From a virus, in the IMG/VR virus record IMGVR_UViG_3300047276_000337, positions 1 through 34,206 of that record: DNA of 34,206 nt. One strand, written 5' to 3'. The notes beneath the pieces were generated by a model that saw only the letters and a list, made by a program, of their open reading frames with translations, was not told the origin of the DNA and ran no database searches. Each line of letters starts with the position of its first letter. Within the stretch, counting starts at the first letter, position 1. The position numbers and the translations under genes were made by a program. This document shows, piece after piece, positions 1 to 4,310 of the stretch.

Positions 1-127
1 TCAGGATACCGCTGGCACATTCCGAACTTCTGGTTTGCTAAGAAAAACTTACACGCCCCGCAGTTCACTTCTGGTAAATCTCGCCGTAATTGTTCGTACC
101 CATCTTGGTGTCACGACCCTTCATGGT
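1..127. repeat. Terminal direct repeat, left copy (circular-assembly overlap)
   Basis: Bases 1-127 are identical to 34080-34206. Both ends of the repeat fall inside coding sequence (the 59-codon gene at 65-244 and the gene at 33947-34147), which fits an assembly overlap on a circular map, not a natural packaging end. 127 is also a common largest k-mer of short-read assemblers. The unique genome length is therefore about 34,079 bases. Confidence 0.95.
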
Positions 128-244
128 CATCTTCTCGCCCATAGGCTTGTTCTTGCCGCCCTGCTGGACTGAGTTCTTCTTGGGCTCAGACCGTCCACCC
201 TTGTCGTTGCAATGCTTGGGTACTTCAAAATTGATCTTGGACAT
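65..244 (-). CDS. Small basic hydrophilic protein, 59 aa, unknown function
   Basis: This short gene reads ATG at 244 to TGA at 65-67. The start is preceded by AGGAG with five bases of spacing. The product begins MSKINFEVPK and ends NNYGEIYQK; about 11 of 59 residues are Lys, many are Gly and Asn, and there is one Cys (residue 12). No membrane segment or known domain is visible. Its TGA overlaps the GTG start of the next gene as GTGA (that gene is given at 33947-34147 because the circular map is cut here), so the two are probably translationally coupled. Bases 65-127 of it are repeated at the right end of the window. It is real by its ribosome site and coupling; its function is unknown. Confidence 0.7.
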   Translation of the reverse strand: MSKINFEVPKHCNDKGGRSEPKKNSVQQGGKNKPMGEKMTMKGRDTKMGTNNYGEIYQK

Positions 245-252
245 GGCTACTC

Positions 253-615
253 CTATTTAAGGTTTTCAAGTTTGTAAATCGTGGTGTTGATCAGATCCGT
301 GATCCCATCGATCAGGTTCTGAATCTCTGAATCCTGTGGAAGATCCTTGCGGGTGTCATCTACATAGCTCCGCAAAGCCTTCATATACGCAAGCGGGTCT
401 TTATCCATGTAGAACTCTTGCTCCTTGTCTACCTCGCCAAATATCCCGTTGCGACCCATATAGGTCTCAACCAGACCATCCACTAGGTCGGGCATGGCCT
501 CATAGAACTTACCCAAAGCCTTATGGGCAGAGTAGCTAGTAGTCTGCCAATGATAGACGTGAGCGCAACTCGCGGAGTGCAAGAGGTTTAGCGCGAAAGA
601 TTCCATTTCACCCAT
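253..615 (-). CDS. Dps/ferritin-like phage protein (DUF5856-like), 120 aa
   Basis: An all-helical protein. Near the N-terminus it has the pattern SFALNLLHSASCAHVYHWQT followed by H-x-AL-x-x-FY and later a D-x-L-V-E-x-Y-x-G-R stretch, as in the Dps-like/DUF5856 proteins carried by many phages (family name from memory). His and acidic residues spaced on two helices could bind metal, but a ferroxidase site cannot be proved by eye. I prefer ATG at 615, which overlaps the upstream regulator's stop as ATGGGTGA; an in-frame TTG at 639 lengthens it by eight residues, and an ATG at 606 is also possible. It follows the winged-helix gene and precedes the 59-aa gene. A role in protecting DNA or handling iron is inference. 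Confidence 0.7.
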   Translation of the reverse strand: MGEMESFALNLLHSASCAHVYHWQTTSYSAHKALGKFYEAMPDLVDGLVETYMGRNGIFGEVDKEQEFYMDKDPLAYMKALRSYVDDTRKDLPQDSEIQNLIDGITDLINTTIYKLENLK

Positions 616-874
616 GACTAGATTCTGCACTTTCCTCAATGGTTAGGCAATAGACATTTACCATGCGCGGGCCGGTCTTGGCGTTGGTTTCCTTGCCCTT
701 TTCGCACTTGATCTTGTTCGTTGCCACCAGCTTAAATAGAACCGCCTTGACCGAATGACTTTTCGCATGGGTCTTCACAGAAATCTCCCGCCTTGTTAGG
801 TTGGGGTGCTTCCTTAAAACCTTCAGGATGTCTCGGCTCAGAAACGGCCTACGGGTGCGCTTTTTGGGTTCCAT
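608..874 (-). CDS. Winged-helix DNA-binding regulator, 88 aa (putative autorepressor)
   Basis: A small basic protein. Residues about 12-62 read as a winged helix-turn-helix: LSRDILKVLRKHP (helix 1), LTRREISVKTHA (helix 2), SHSVKAVLFKLVATNKIK (recognition helix), then a Lys/Gly-rich wing and a beta strand ending NVYCLT. The ATG at 874 has no Shine-Dalgarno sequence; a perfect TATAAT lies just upstream at 881-886, placing the predicted transcription start at or next to the A of ATG, so the mRNA may be leaderless. A 7-bp perfect inverted repeat (TAACAGT/ACTGTTA) overlaps that -10 element, suggesting autoregulation. Its 3' end overlaps the Dps-like gene. The fold call is fairly safe; the target sites are inferred. 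Confidence 0.7.
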   Translation of the reverse strand: MEPKKRTRRPFLSRDILKVLRKHPNLTRREISVKTHAKSHSVKAVLFKLVATNKIKCEKGKETNAKTGPRMVNVYCLTIEESAESSHG

Positions 875-894
875 AACAGTATTATAAACTGTTA
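874..894 (-). promoter_or_regulatory. Promoter -10 and palindromic operator of the winged-helix gene
   Basis: TAACAGT (874-880) and ACTGTTA (888-894) form a perfect 7-bp inverted repeat around a 7-base A/T spacer. On the minus strand the spacer side supplies TATAAT (886-881). No good -35 hexamer is present at 16-18 bases, so activation or an atypical promoter is possible. The predicted +1 is at about 874, the first base of the start codon. The right half-site (AAACTGTTA, 886-894) differs by one base from the dyad found at three other promoters. Confidence 0.55.
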
Positions 895-896
895 AT

Positions 897-954
897 GGGA
901 GGCGTTTGTGTACAACAACCGGATCTCACGTTGCATCCAGCCGTTACGCCTCCC
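897..954. other. Nested stem-loop upstream of the winged-helix promoter
   Basis: GGGAGGCGT (897-905) and ACGCCTCCC (946-954) are perfect 9-base complements enclosing a second, shorter hairpin in which GGAT (921-924) pairs with ATCC (935-938). The element fills the gap between the secreted-peptide gene and the regulator promoter. No U-run follows on either strand, so it is not a standard intrinsic terminator. It may protect a 3' end, pause polymerase or bind protein; function unknown. Confidence 0.5.
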
Positions 955-961
955 GGTTTAA

Positions 962-1090
962 TTATCTACCACAACCGCACAGCATCTTTCCGCTGGCGGT
1001 CTGCTGACAGCCGTAGGGTGCATAGGGTGGGCAAGCTGCAAACGCTACACCGGTAACAGACAACAGAACTACTGCGACTAGCTTTTTCAT
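962..1090 (-). CDS. Secreted Cys-rich peptide with signal sequence, 42 aa
   Basis: ATG at 1090 is preceded by AGGAG with seven bases of spacing and overlaps the stop of the RusA-like gene (ATGA). The product starts MKKLVAVVLLSVTGVAFAAC: a basic n-region, a hydrophobic core and an AFA cleavage site, so a Sec signal peptide of about 18 residues. The mature part is only about 24 residues, with four Cys (20, 28, 38, 40) and several Pro, Tyr and Gly. FAAC is a poor lipobox, so signal peptidase I is more likely than lipidation. A tiny disulfide-bonded periplasmic or exported peptide is expected. Role unknown; interference with the envelope or with superinfection is only a guess. Confidence 0.7.
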   Translation of the reverse strand: MKKLVAVVLLSVTGVAFAACPPYAPYGCQQTASGKMLCGCGR

Positions 1091-1458
1091 GGTTTTTCTC
1101 CTAAAAGTTTAACTTTCACCATACCGCTTACTTGATCGCTCACTTTGTATGTGCAATCAATTCTTTTATCGTTGATTTTCCATGCGTCCGCAAGCCCGTC
1201 TTGCCCCGCCTTGAAAGCACCAACCATGTTGTCCTTATCCCGTGGCCTCCTATCCGGGGGGTAGAACTCCACCTCCAGATATATCGGCCCGTCCTCCGGG
1301 ATCTCCCACTTGGCTTGGGTAGCCAGCATCCTGACCGCAAACCGGTACTTCTTTTTGGCTGATGCCTGTGGGGCCCAATGGCCTGAGTAGTTAAGACTCA
1401 GCTCCTTGGGGGGCCACGGCAGGGTCAGCCTAGCGGGTGAGCTTTTCGATTGTGTCAT
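1087..1458 (-). CDS. rusA: RusA-family Holliday-junction resolvase, 123 aa
   Basis: The N-terminus TLPWPPKELSLNYSGHW and the acidic motif RPRDKDN (Asp74, Asp76, Asn77) followed by QDGLADAW and INDKRID (Asp87, Asp91, Asp97) are the hallmarks of RusA-type endonucleases, which cut four-way DNA junctions as dimers using clustered aspartates. The length matches the family (about 120 aa). It lies between an HNH nuclease gene (29-base overlap) and the secreted peptide gene (4-base overlap). In this phage it probably resolves recombination intermediates or branched replication DNA before packaging, complementing the ERF/exonuclease/SSB set on the other strand. Confidence 0.88.
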   Translation of the reverse strand: MTQSKSSPARLTLPWPPKELSLNYSGHWAPQASAKKKYRFAVRMLATQAKWEIPEDGPIYLEVEFYPPDRRPRDKDNMVGAFKAGQDGLADAWKINDKRIDCTYKVSDQVSGMVKVKLLGEKP

Positions 1459-1687
1459 TCAGTACCGTCATTTCAGTCTTTTTGAGTACGTTCCAGATAG
1501 CCTTGCGACCGTGGATACCATTGTGGGAACCTTGGTGGCAATCCTTACAAAGCGGTATACAGGTGTACTGGAGCCCTTGTTCTATGTGGTGGGCATCAGA
1601 GGGTTCTGAGGCTCCGCAGACCCCGCAGGGCAAGGATTTAACAGCCGCCAAGTGCCGTCTTTGGGGGGCGGTGAGCTTATTGTTCAC
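1430..1687 (-). CDS. Small HNH-type nuclease, Ref-like, 85 aa
   Basis: Residues about 12-60 contain VKSLPCGVCGA, then DAHHIEQG, then IPLCKDCHQG and NGIHG: two CxxC pairs for a structural zinc and an HH...H pattern typical of HNH nucleases. The spacing and the IPLC...H...GIHG ending resemble the RecA-dependent nuclease (Ref) group known from phage P1, but the match is from memory. The start is GTG at 1687 with only a weak AGG upstream, overlapping the previous gene by 11 bases, so expression is probably coupled. It sits in a nuclease pair with the RusA-like gene, suggesting recombination or DNA processing. Confidence 0.75.
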   Translation of the reverse strand: MNNKLTAPQRRHLAAVKSLPCGVCGASEPSDAHHIEQGLQYTCIPLCKDCHQGSHNGIHGRKAIWNVLKKTEMTVLNDTIEKLTR

Positions 1688-1895
1688 GCAACCTAGACTT
1701 TCTCAGGCAGACCTTGGTGCAACCGCAATGGGGCTCCTTCTTGTAGTCCGGTAGGAACCCAAACTTCATGTCTAAATACTTGGCCTCTATCTCCCGGAGA
1801 ACCTTGCAGTCTATGCCCATGACCAGCCTGTCTCGGCAACCGTGGCATTGCAGATCAAAGATCCGGGAGTCCTTTTCGCACTTCTCACAGGTCAT
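1677..1895 (-). CDS. Cys-rich putative zinc-binding protein, 72 aa
   Basis: Eight cysteines in 72 residues, including CEKC (3-6), CHGC (17-20) and CGC...C (57-63), suggest one or two zinc ribbons; the protein is otherwise charged and cytosolic. It starts with ATG at 1895 in an ATGA overlap with the stop of the replication-domain gene, and its 3' end overlaps the HNH gene. I recognise no family. It could be a DNA- or protein-binding adaptor in the replication/recombination block. Confidence 0.6.
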   Translation of the reverse strand: MTCEKCEKDSRIFDLQCHGCRDRLVMGIDCKVLREIEAKYLDMKFGFLPDYKKEPHCGCTKVCLRKSRLREQ

Positions 1896-2281
1896 GCAAC
1901 CTTCAGACCTTCTTTAGCGGCCTTGATCACCGCAGCTCTAAAATCTTGCGGGCTCAAAAATTTGCTCTCTAAAACCCCCAGCTCCGCGCCCTTGGCTTGG
2001 ATTCCGGGCCAGCTCTCATGCCACGGCTTGTCGTTGACGATGTCCTTCATGTCAACTTCTTCCTCGTCCATCCAGCCGCCATCGTTCAACCATGTGCTTG
2101 GGTAGGGGATGTACTGGCCCCCGGCCTTGGCCCAAGAGTCAGATTTCCTAGCCCGCGCAATCGCAGCCAATAGCTCCTCGATGGGCGGCCTGATCTTGGC
2201 GAGCTTCTCCCAAGTGCGGAGCGCTTGGAGCTTACTTTTCTTCTTTGGATAAGCCTTCCAAAAGGTCTCAAAGTCAGTCAT
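1892..2281 (-). CDS. Replication-protein-like domain (phage O/DnaT C-terminal type), 129 aa
   Basis: The sequence has FETFWKAYPKKKSKLQALRTWEK near the start and GGQYIPYPSTWLNDGGW in the middle, a pairing I know from the C-terminal part of many phage replication initiators and primosome (O/DnaT-like) proteins; PWHESWPGIQAKGAELG follows. Here the domain stands alone, without the N-terminal helix-turn-helix region usual in full-length initiators. The start is ATG at 2281, placed seven bases after GGGAG; an in-frame GTG lies two codons upstream. No other replication gene is visible, so this may be the phage's only link to the host replisome. Confidence 0.65.
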   Translation of the reverse strand: MTDFETFWKAYPKKKSKLQALRTWEKLAKIRPPIEELLAAIARARKSDSWAKAGGQYIPYPSTWLNDGGWMDEEEVDMKDIVNDKPWHESWPGIQAKGAELGVLESKFLSPQDFRAAVIKAAKEGLKVA

Positions 2282-2543
2282 TCTCACGCTCCCGTATTGA
2301 CTTGGCGGCTTCCTTGCTCACATACCCCGCAAGTTTGGCGCACTCGGCTCTCTCGTACTCCACGGCCTTCTTAATCGCCCGCACAACGTACTCGCTGGCG
2401 CTTTGCTTGACCTCGGCAACCACGGTCTCAACCATCTTAGCCAGTTGAGCGTCCGAGGCCGTCCAGAGGGGTTTAATCAGGTCTCCTTGGGTGCGTATCA
2501 TTCCCACGCCCAAAGCTAGGTTCTCAATGTCCTCGCGGGTCAT
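2274..2543 (-). CDS. Unknown helical protein, 89 aa
   Basis: A soluble, mostly helical protein with a long amphipathic region from about residue 35 to the end (ending SIREREND). There are no Cys pairs or membrane segments apart from one Cys in ECAKLAGYV. The pattern RAIKKAVEYERAECAKLA resembles a short stretch seen in many phage replication-operon hypotheticals, and the protein encoded just upstream carries a similar REACAREIEAEV stretch, so the two may be related. It is coupled on both sides: ATGA overlap upstream and an 8-base overlap with the replication-domain gene. Function unknown. Confidence 0.6.
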   Translation of the reverse strand: MTREDIENLALGVGMIRTQGDLIKPLWTASDAQLAKMVETVVAEVKQSASEYVVRAIKKAVEYERAECAKLAGYVSKEAAKSIREREND

Positions 2544-2743
2544 TTAGACCTCACCTGAGCTGCGAGCTCAAGACCTACCTCGCGGTAATCCCGGTCGTAG
2601 TCCGCAACCTCGGCCTCAATCTCACGGGCGCAAGCCTCGCGGGTCGTGGACTCCACTAGGTTAGCTAAGGCCATCAGGAACTCGTCAGGACTTAAGCCCT
2701 GCGGGACTTTGGCGATCAAATTACCTACTTCTTGGGTATCCAT
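2540..2743 (-). CDS. Unknown acidic helical protein, 67 aa; first gene of the leftward operon
   Basis: ATG at 2743 follows GGAG with five bases of spacing. The 67-residue product is acidic and helical (SPDEFLMALANLVES, REACAREIEAEVADYDRD) with no recognised domain. It overlaps the next gene by ATGA. As the first gene after the candidate leftward promoter (2762-2790), it is probably among the first proteins made from this strand. Function unknown. Confidence 0.6.
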   Translation of the reverse strand: MDTQEVGNLIAKVPQGLSPDEFLMALANLVESTTREACAREIEAEVADYDRDYREVGLELAAQVRSK

Positions 2744-2761
2744 AAAATCTCCGTTTTGGGT

Positions 2762-2790
2762 AGATTATCTGTTTTAGAAACTGTTTGCAA
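2762..2790 (-). promoter_or_regulatory. Candidate leftward promoter with operator dyad
   Basis: On the minus strand TTGCAA (2790-2785) is followed by AAACAGTTT, a 9-base dyad at 2778-2786. Possible -10 elements are GATAAT (15-base spacer) or TAATCT (17-base spacer). The TTGCAAACAGTTT string is repeated in inverted orientation at 3278-3290 in front of the rightward operon, so the two divergent promoters share one control element. Confidence 0.5.
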
Positions 2791-2815
2791 TCCCTAAAAG
2801 CCCAAAGACCGACCA

Positions 2816-2839
2816 ACTAGCAAAAACAAGTTTTTGCCA
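2816..2839. terminator. Symmetric A/T-rich hairpin, possible terminator
   Basis: GCAAAAA and TTTTTGC pair around a CTTG loop (minus-strand reading), extended outward by G-C and a few further pairs to a stem of about ten. It is nearly symmetric and so could act on either strand. It lies at the downstream edge of the structured leftward region and just upstream of the leftward operon promoter. The stem itself supplies the U-run, so termination would be weak to moderate. Confidence 0.4.
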
Positions 2840-3003
2840 GACTTACATGGAGATGTATCCCGTAACAACGGTACTCTAGGTAGCCATGCCCACTACTAGA
2901 CGGATATAGCGGGTGTCGACCCCGGCTCCGTGGCTACTTATTCCACGGCCTCTATCCCATCCCCGCCTTTTAGACTTAGCTGGCGTTTCGCGCAGCCAGC
3001 TAC
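2840..3003. other. Gene-free structured block in the divergent control region
   Basis: No supported gene. The block is dense in short inverted repeats: CCGTGG/CCACGG (2928-2948), an 8-bp perfect stem TAGCTGGC/GCCAGCTA (2977-3002), GGGT/ACCC (2911-2922), CCGT/ACGG (2860-2871) and GTAGCCA/TGGCTAC (2880-2886 with 2931-2937). AGACTTA occurs at about 2840 and 2973 and again at 3121. It could be a leader RNA, a second small RNA or part of a replication origin. A 62-codon frame across it lacks a ribosome site and is not called. Confidence 0.4.
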
Positions 3004-3187
3004 CAAAGAAAAACCCGCATAAGACTAGAGCGTGGCTCTTGGCATGAGCAGCCATTGAAACCAATAAGAGCAGACATACAGTAAGCCGAACTCATCGGTT
3101 TTAACGCTACACACGCCCTAGACTTATGCGGGCTGCATCTGTATGTCCTGACTTTTGGTTTCAACGGATGCCACTCCGCTGACGGCT
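3004..3187 (-). ncRNA. Candidate structured RNA of about 185 nt with interleaved helices
   Basis: Read leftward from the promoter at 3219-3192, the RNA would contain a small hairpin (3178-3165), helix arm B' (3164-3139), arm A' (3132-3112), a hairpin AAACCGA/TCGGCTT (3101-3083), arm B (3081-3055), a hairpin (3053-3034), arm A (3034-3014), then TTTTTCTTT. A pairs with A' at 19 of 21 positions; B pairs with B' in two perfect blocks of 10 and 9 plus a 3-base block. The order B'-A'-B-A is interleaved, so the helices form either a pseudoknot or two competing states. The A helix ending in GCGGG plus a U-run looks like an intrinsic terminator. I recognise no known RNA class. Confidence 0.55.
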
Positions 3188-3191
3188 CAAT

Positions 3192-3219
3192 TTTATATCC
3201 TGTTTAGCCCTGAAGTCAA
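3192..3219 (-). promoter_or_regulatory. Sigma70-type leftward promoter of the structured RNA
   Basis: TTGACT (3219-3214, five of six consensus) is separated by 16 bases from TATAAA (3197-3192, five of six); the overlapping TAAAAT gives an 18-base alternative. The predicted start is near 3184-3187. No open reading frame with a ribosome site follows for over 400 bases, so its immediate product is the structured RNA at 3004-3187, with possible read-through to the operon starting at 2743. Confidence 0.55.
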
Positions 3220-3277
3220 TAACCCCACAAATTGTAGGGAAATATCAAAATAATTGAAAAAAAGATGCCAAACCCTA

Positions 3278-3329
3278 TTGCAAACAGTTTACTAATCGTT
3301 TTATGATTCTCCTACGGTCACTTGATCGT
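3278..3329 (+). promoter_or_regulatory. Rightward early promoter with operator and start-site dyad
   Basis: TTGCAA (3278-3283), 18 bases, then TATGAT (3302-3307, five of six). The dyad AAACAGTTT (3282-3290) overlaps the -35 edge. At the predicted start site is a second dyad, ACGGTCA/TGATCGT (3314-3320 and 3323-3329). The first early gene begins at 3349 after a leader of about 35 bases. A/T-rich sequence upstream (3240-3262) could act as an UP element. Confidence 0.55.
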
Positions 3330-3348
3330 AACTAACCGGAGAGAATAA

Positions 3349-3570
3349 ATGAAACTAATCGAACATCAAGCAGCAACTAGCACAACAGCAGAAACATTTA
3401 GAATCGTTAGCGAAACTGGCGTTAGATACAGAGTTTCTGCCCCGTTTGAAATCAAAGGTTTGTTCAAAAAAGATTGGAGCGCATATGTCGATGGTCGTGG
3501 CGCTAGATTTGTAACAGACACAAAACCCGGACAAGCAGCAATTCAGTTTGCAAAAAATTTACAGCAATAA
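3349..3570 (+). CDS. First early gene, unknown, 73 aa
   Basis: ATG at 3349 follows CGGAGAGAATAA, a good ribosome site. The product has an N-terminal Thr/Ala-rich start, a beta-like middle (VRYRVSAPFEIKGLFKKDWSAYVDGRGARFVTDT) and a short C-terminal helix (GQAAIQFAKNLQQ). It is small, basic and soluble, with no Cys and no membrane segment. As the first product of the early promoter it is a candidate host-takeover protein, but nothing in the sequence proves that. A stable hairpin follows its stop codon. Confidence 0.65.
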   Translation: MKLIEHQAATSTTAETFRIVSETGVRYRVSAPFEIKGLFKKDWSAYVDGRGARFVTDTKPGQAAIQFAKNLQQ

Positions 3571-3575
3571 TAACC

Positions 3576-3591
3576 GGGGGCTTCGGCCCCC
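3576..3591 (+). terminator. Very stable UUCG hairpin after the first early gene
   Basis: GGGGGC-TTCG-GCCCCC: six G-C pairs closed by a cUUCGg tetraloop, six bases after the stop codon at 3570. No U-run follows, so it more likely protects the first message from 3' exonucleases or causes partial termination than acts as a full terminator. The next gene starts 17 bases after it. Confidence 0.55.
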
Positions 3592-3608
3592 ACTATCGGA
3601 GAGAATAA

Positions 3609-3791
3609 ATGACAACATCACTCGCTTGGTCAATATATCGAGACGATCCAGTTGACCATGTCCTCAGAGTAACAACCCCCCAAGGCTATTACCACCAATG
3701 CGTTCATTGCAAGGGTCGCATCTTTACGTCTGACCATGACTGCCTTGAGCGTTTCATAACCGACCACCAAGACTGTGAGGCAACAAAATGA
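3609..3791 (+). CDS. Small CxxC protein, unknown, 60 aa
   Basis: ATG at 3609 follows CGGAGAGAATAA, the same 16-base start context as the gene at 3349. The protein has CVHC at residues 31-34 followed by SDHDC and DHQDC near the C-terminus, which together could form a single zinc site. The N-terminal half (SIYRDDPVDHVLRVTTPQG) looks beta-stranded. No family recognised. Its stop overlaps the next start by ATGA, so the two are coupled. Confidence 0.6.
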   Translation: MTTSLAWSIYRDDPVDHVLRVTTPQGYYHQCVHCKGRIFTSDHDCLERFITDHQDCEATK

Positions 3792-4027
3792 CTGACGCAG
3801 AACACCACCAGCAACAGTTAGAACAACAGGAACAAGAGGAAAAGATAACTATCCAGCACCTAGACCTGATTGCATATAAATGTCTAGGTGTAGCCCAAGC
3901 AGTTCGTGACTTAAGTTTTATGCGTGACCCGGAGTCGTTTGACAACATGAAAGCCCGATTGATTGAACTTGCAATTGAATTTGAAACCACAAGGAGAAAG
4001 TACGATGAGCAAAGCACCAAGCACTAA
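3788..4027 (+). CDS. Glu/Gln-rich helical protein, unknown, 79 aa
   Basis: The first 20 residues are His, Gln and Glu rich (EHHQQQLEQQEQEEK), followed by two amphipathic helices. It is probably a small helical bundle or coiled coil in the cytosol. The start overlaps the previous stop (ATGA), and its 3' end overlaps the next gene's start at 4005. No domain recognised; likely a regulator or small binding protein of the early operon. Confidence 0.55.
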   Translation: MTDAEHHQQQLEQQEQEEKITIQHLDLIAYKCLGVAQAVRDLSFMRDPESFDNMKARLIELAIEFETTRRKYDEQSTKH

Positions 4028-4226
4028 GATTGACAAGGTAGCGCACCACTTAGTTACCAAGAAAAAAATAACAAGCTGGGAGGCGATTCATTTGTACCGC
4101 GCTACACGCCTAGCCGACATTATTTTTACTTTGCGTAATGAGGGATGGTTGATCAACACCGTAATGCTTCAGAGAGATAAGACCCGTTACGCAGAATATA
4201 TTTTGATCAAGGCGGGAACCAAATGA
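4005..4226 (+). CDS. Helix-turn-helix protein, HTH_39-like, 73 aa
   Basis: I chose ATG at 4005 because AGGAG lies eight bases upstream; the longer frame from 3963 has no ribosome site and runs through the previous gene. Residues about 10-50 (VAHHLVTKKKITSWEAIHLYRATRLADIIFTLRNEGWLI) match the helix-turn-helix type found in many small phage proteins (HTH_39, from memory): a first helix, ITSWEAI, then a recognition helix ending in LRNEGW. It is probably a DNA-binding regulator of early genes. Coupled to the tiny membrane gene by ATGA. Confidence 0.65.
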   Translation: MSKAPSTKIDKVAHHLVTKKKITSWEAIHLYRATRLADIIFTLRNEGWLINTVMLQRDKTRYAEYILIKAGTK

Positions 4227-4300
4227 CTAAAGACGAAATCGGTGATTTAATAGGTGGCGCACTATTTGCGCTAGTAGCAGTTTTAGCAATGTTTATCTAA
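4223..4300 (+). CDS. Tiny single-pass membrane peptide, 25 aa
   Basis: ATG at 4223 overlaps the preceding TGA (ATGA) and reads 25 codons to TAA at 4298. The product begins MTKDEIGDLIGG and then has a hydrophobic stretch of about 14 residues (ALFALVAVLAMFI) to the C-terminus: one membrane helix with an acidic cytosolic N-terminus. The next gene's ribosome site (AAGGAG) begins immediately after it. Coupling, neat spacing and the clear membrane helix favour a real gene; the role is unknown. Confidence 0.5.
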   Translation: MTKDEIGDLIGGALFALVAVLAMFI

Positions 4301-4310
4301 GGAGAATAAC

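Noticed and set aside
1-127. A true packaged direct terminal repeat
   Set aside because: The repeat ends inside coding sequence and equals a common assembler k-mer length; P22-type terminases usually package by headful, giving permuted ends.
2876-3064. A 62-codon leftward reading frame in the control region
   Set aside because: It starts with TTG, has no ribosome site and runs through the paired arms and hairpins of the structured block; composition is unlike the phage proteins.
2744-3348. tRNA or tmRNA in the control region
   Set aside because: Several hairpins look arm-like, but no cloverleaf with a proper T-loop (TTCGA) and acceptor stem could be assembled.
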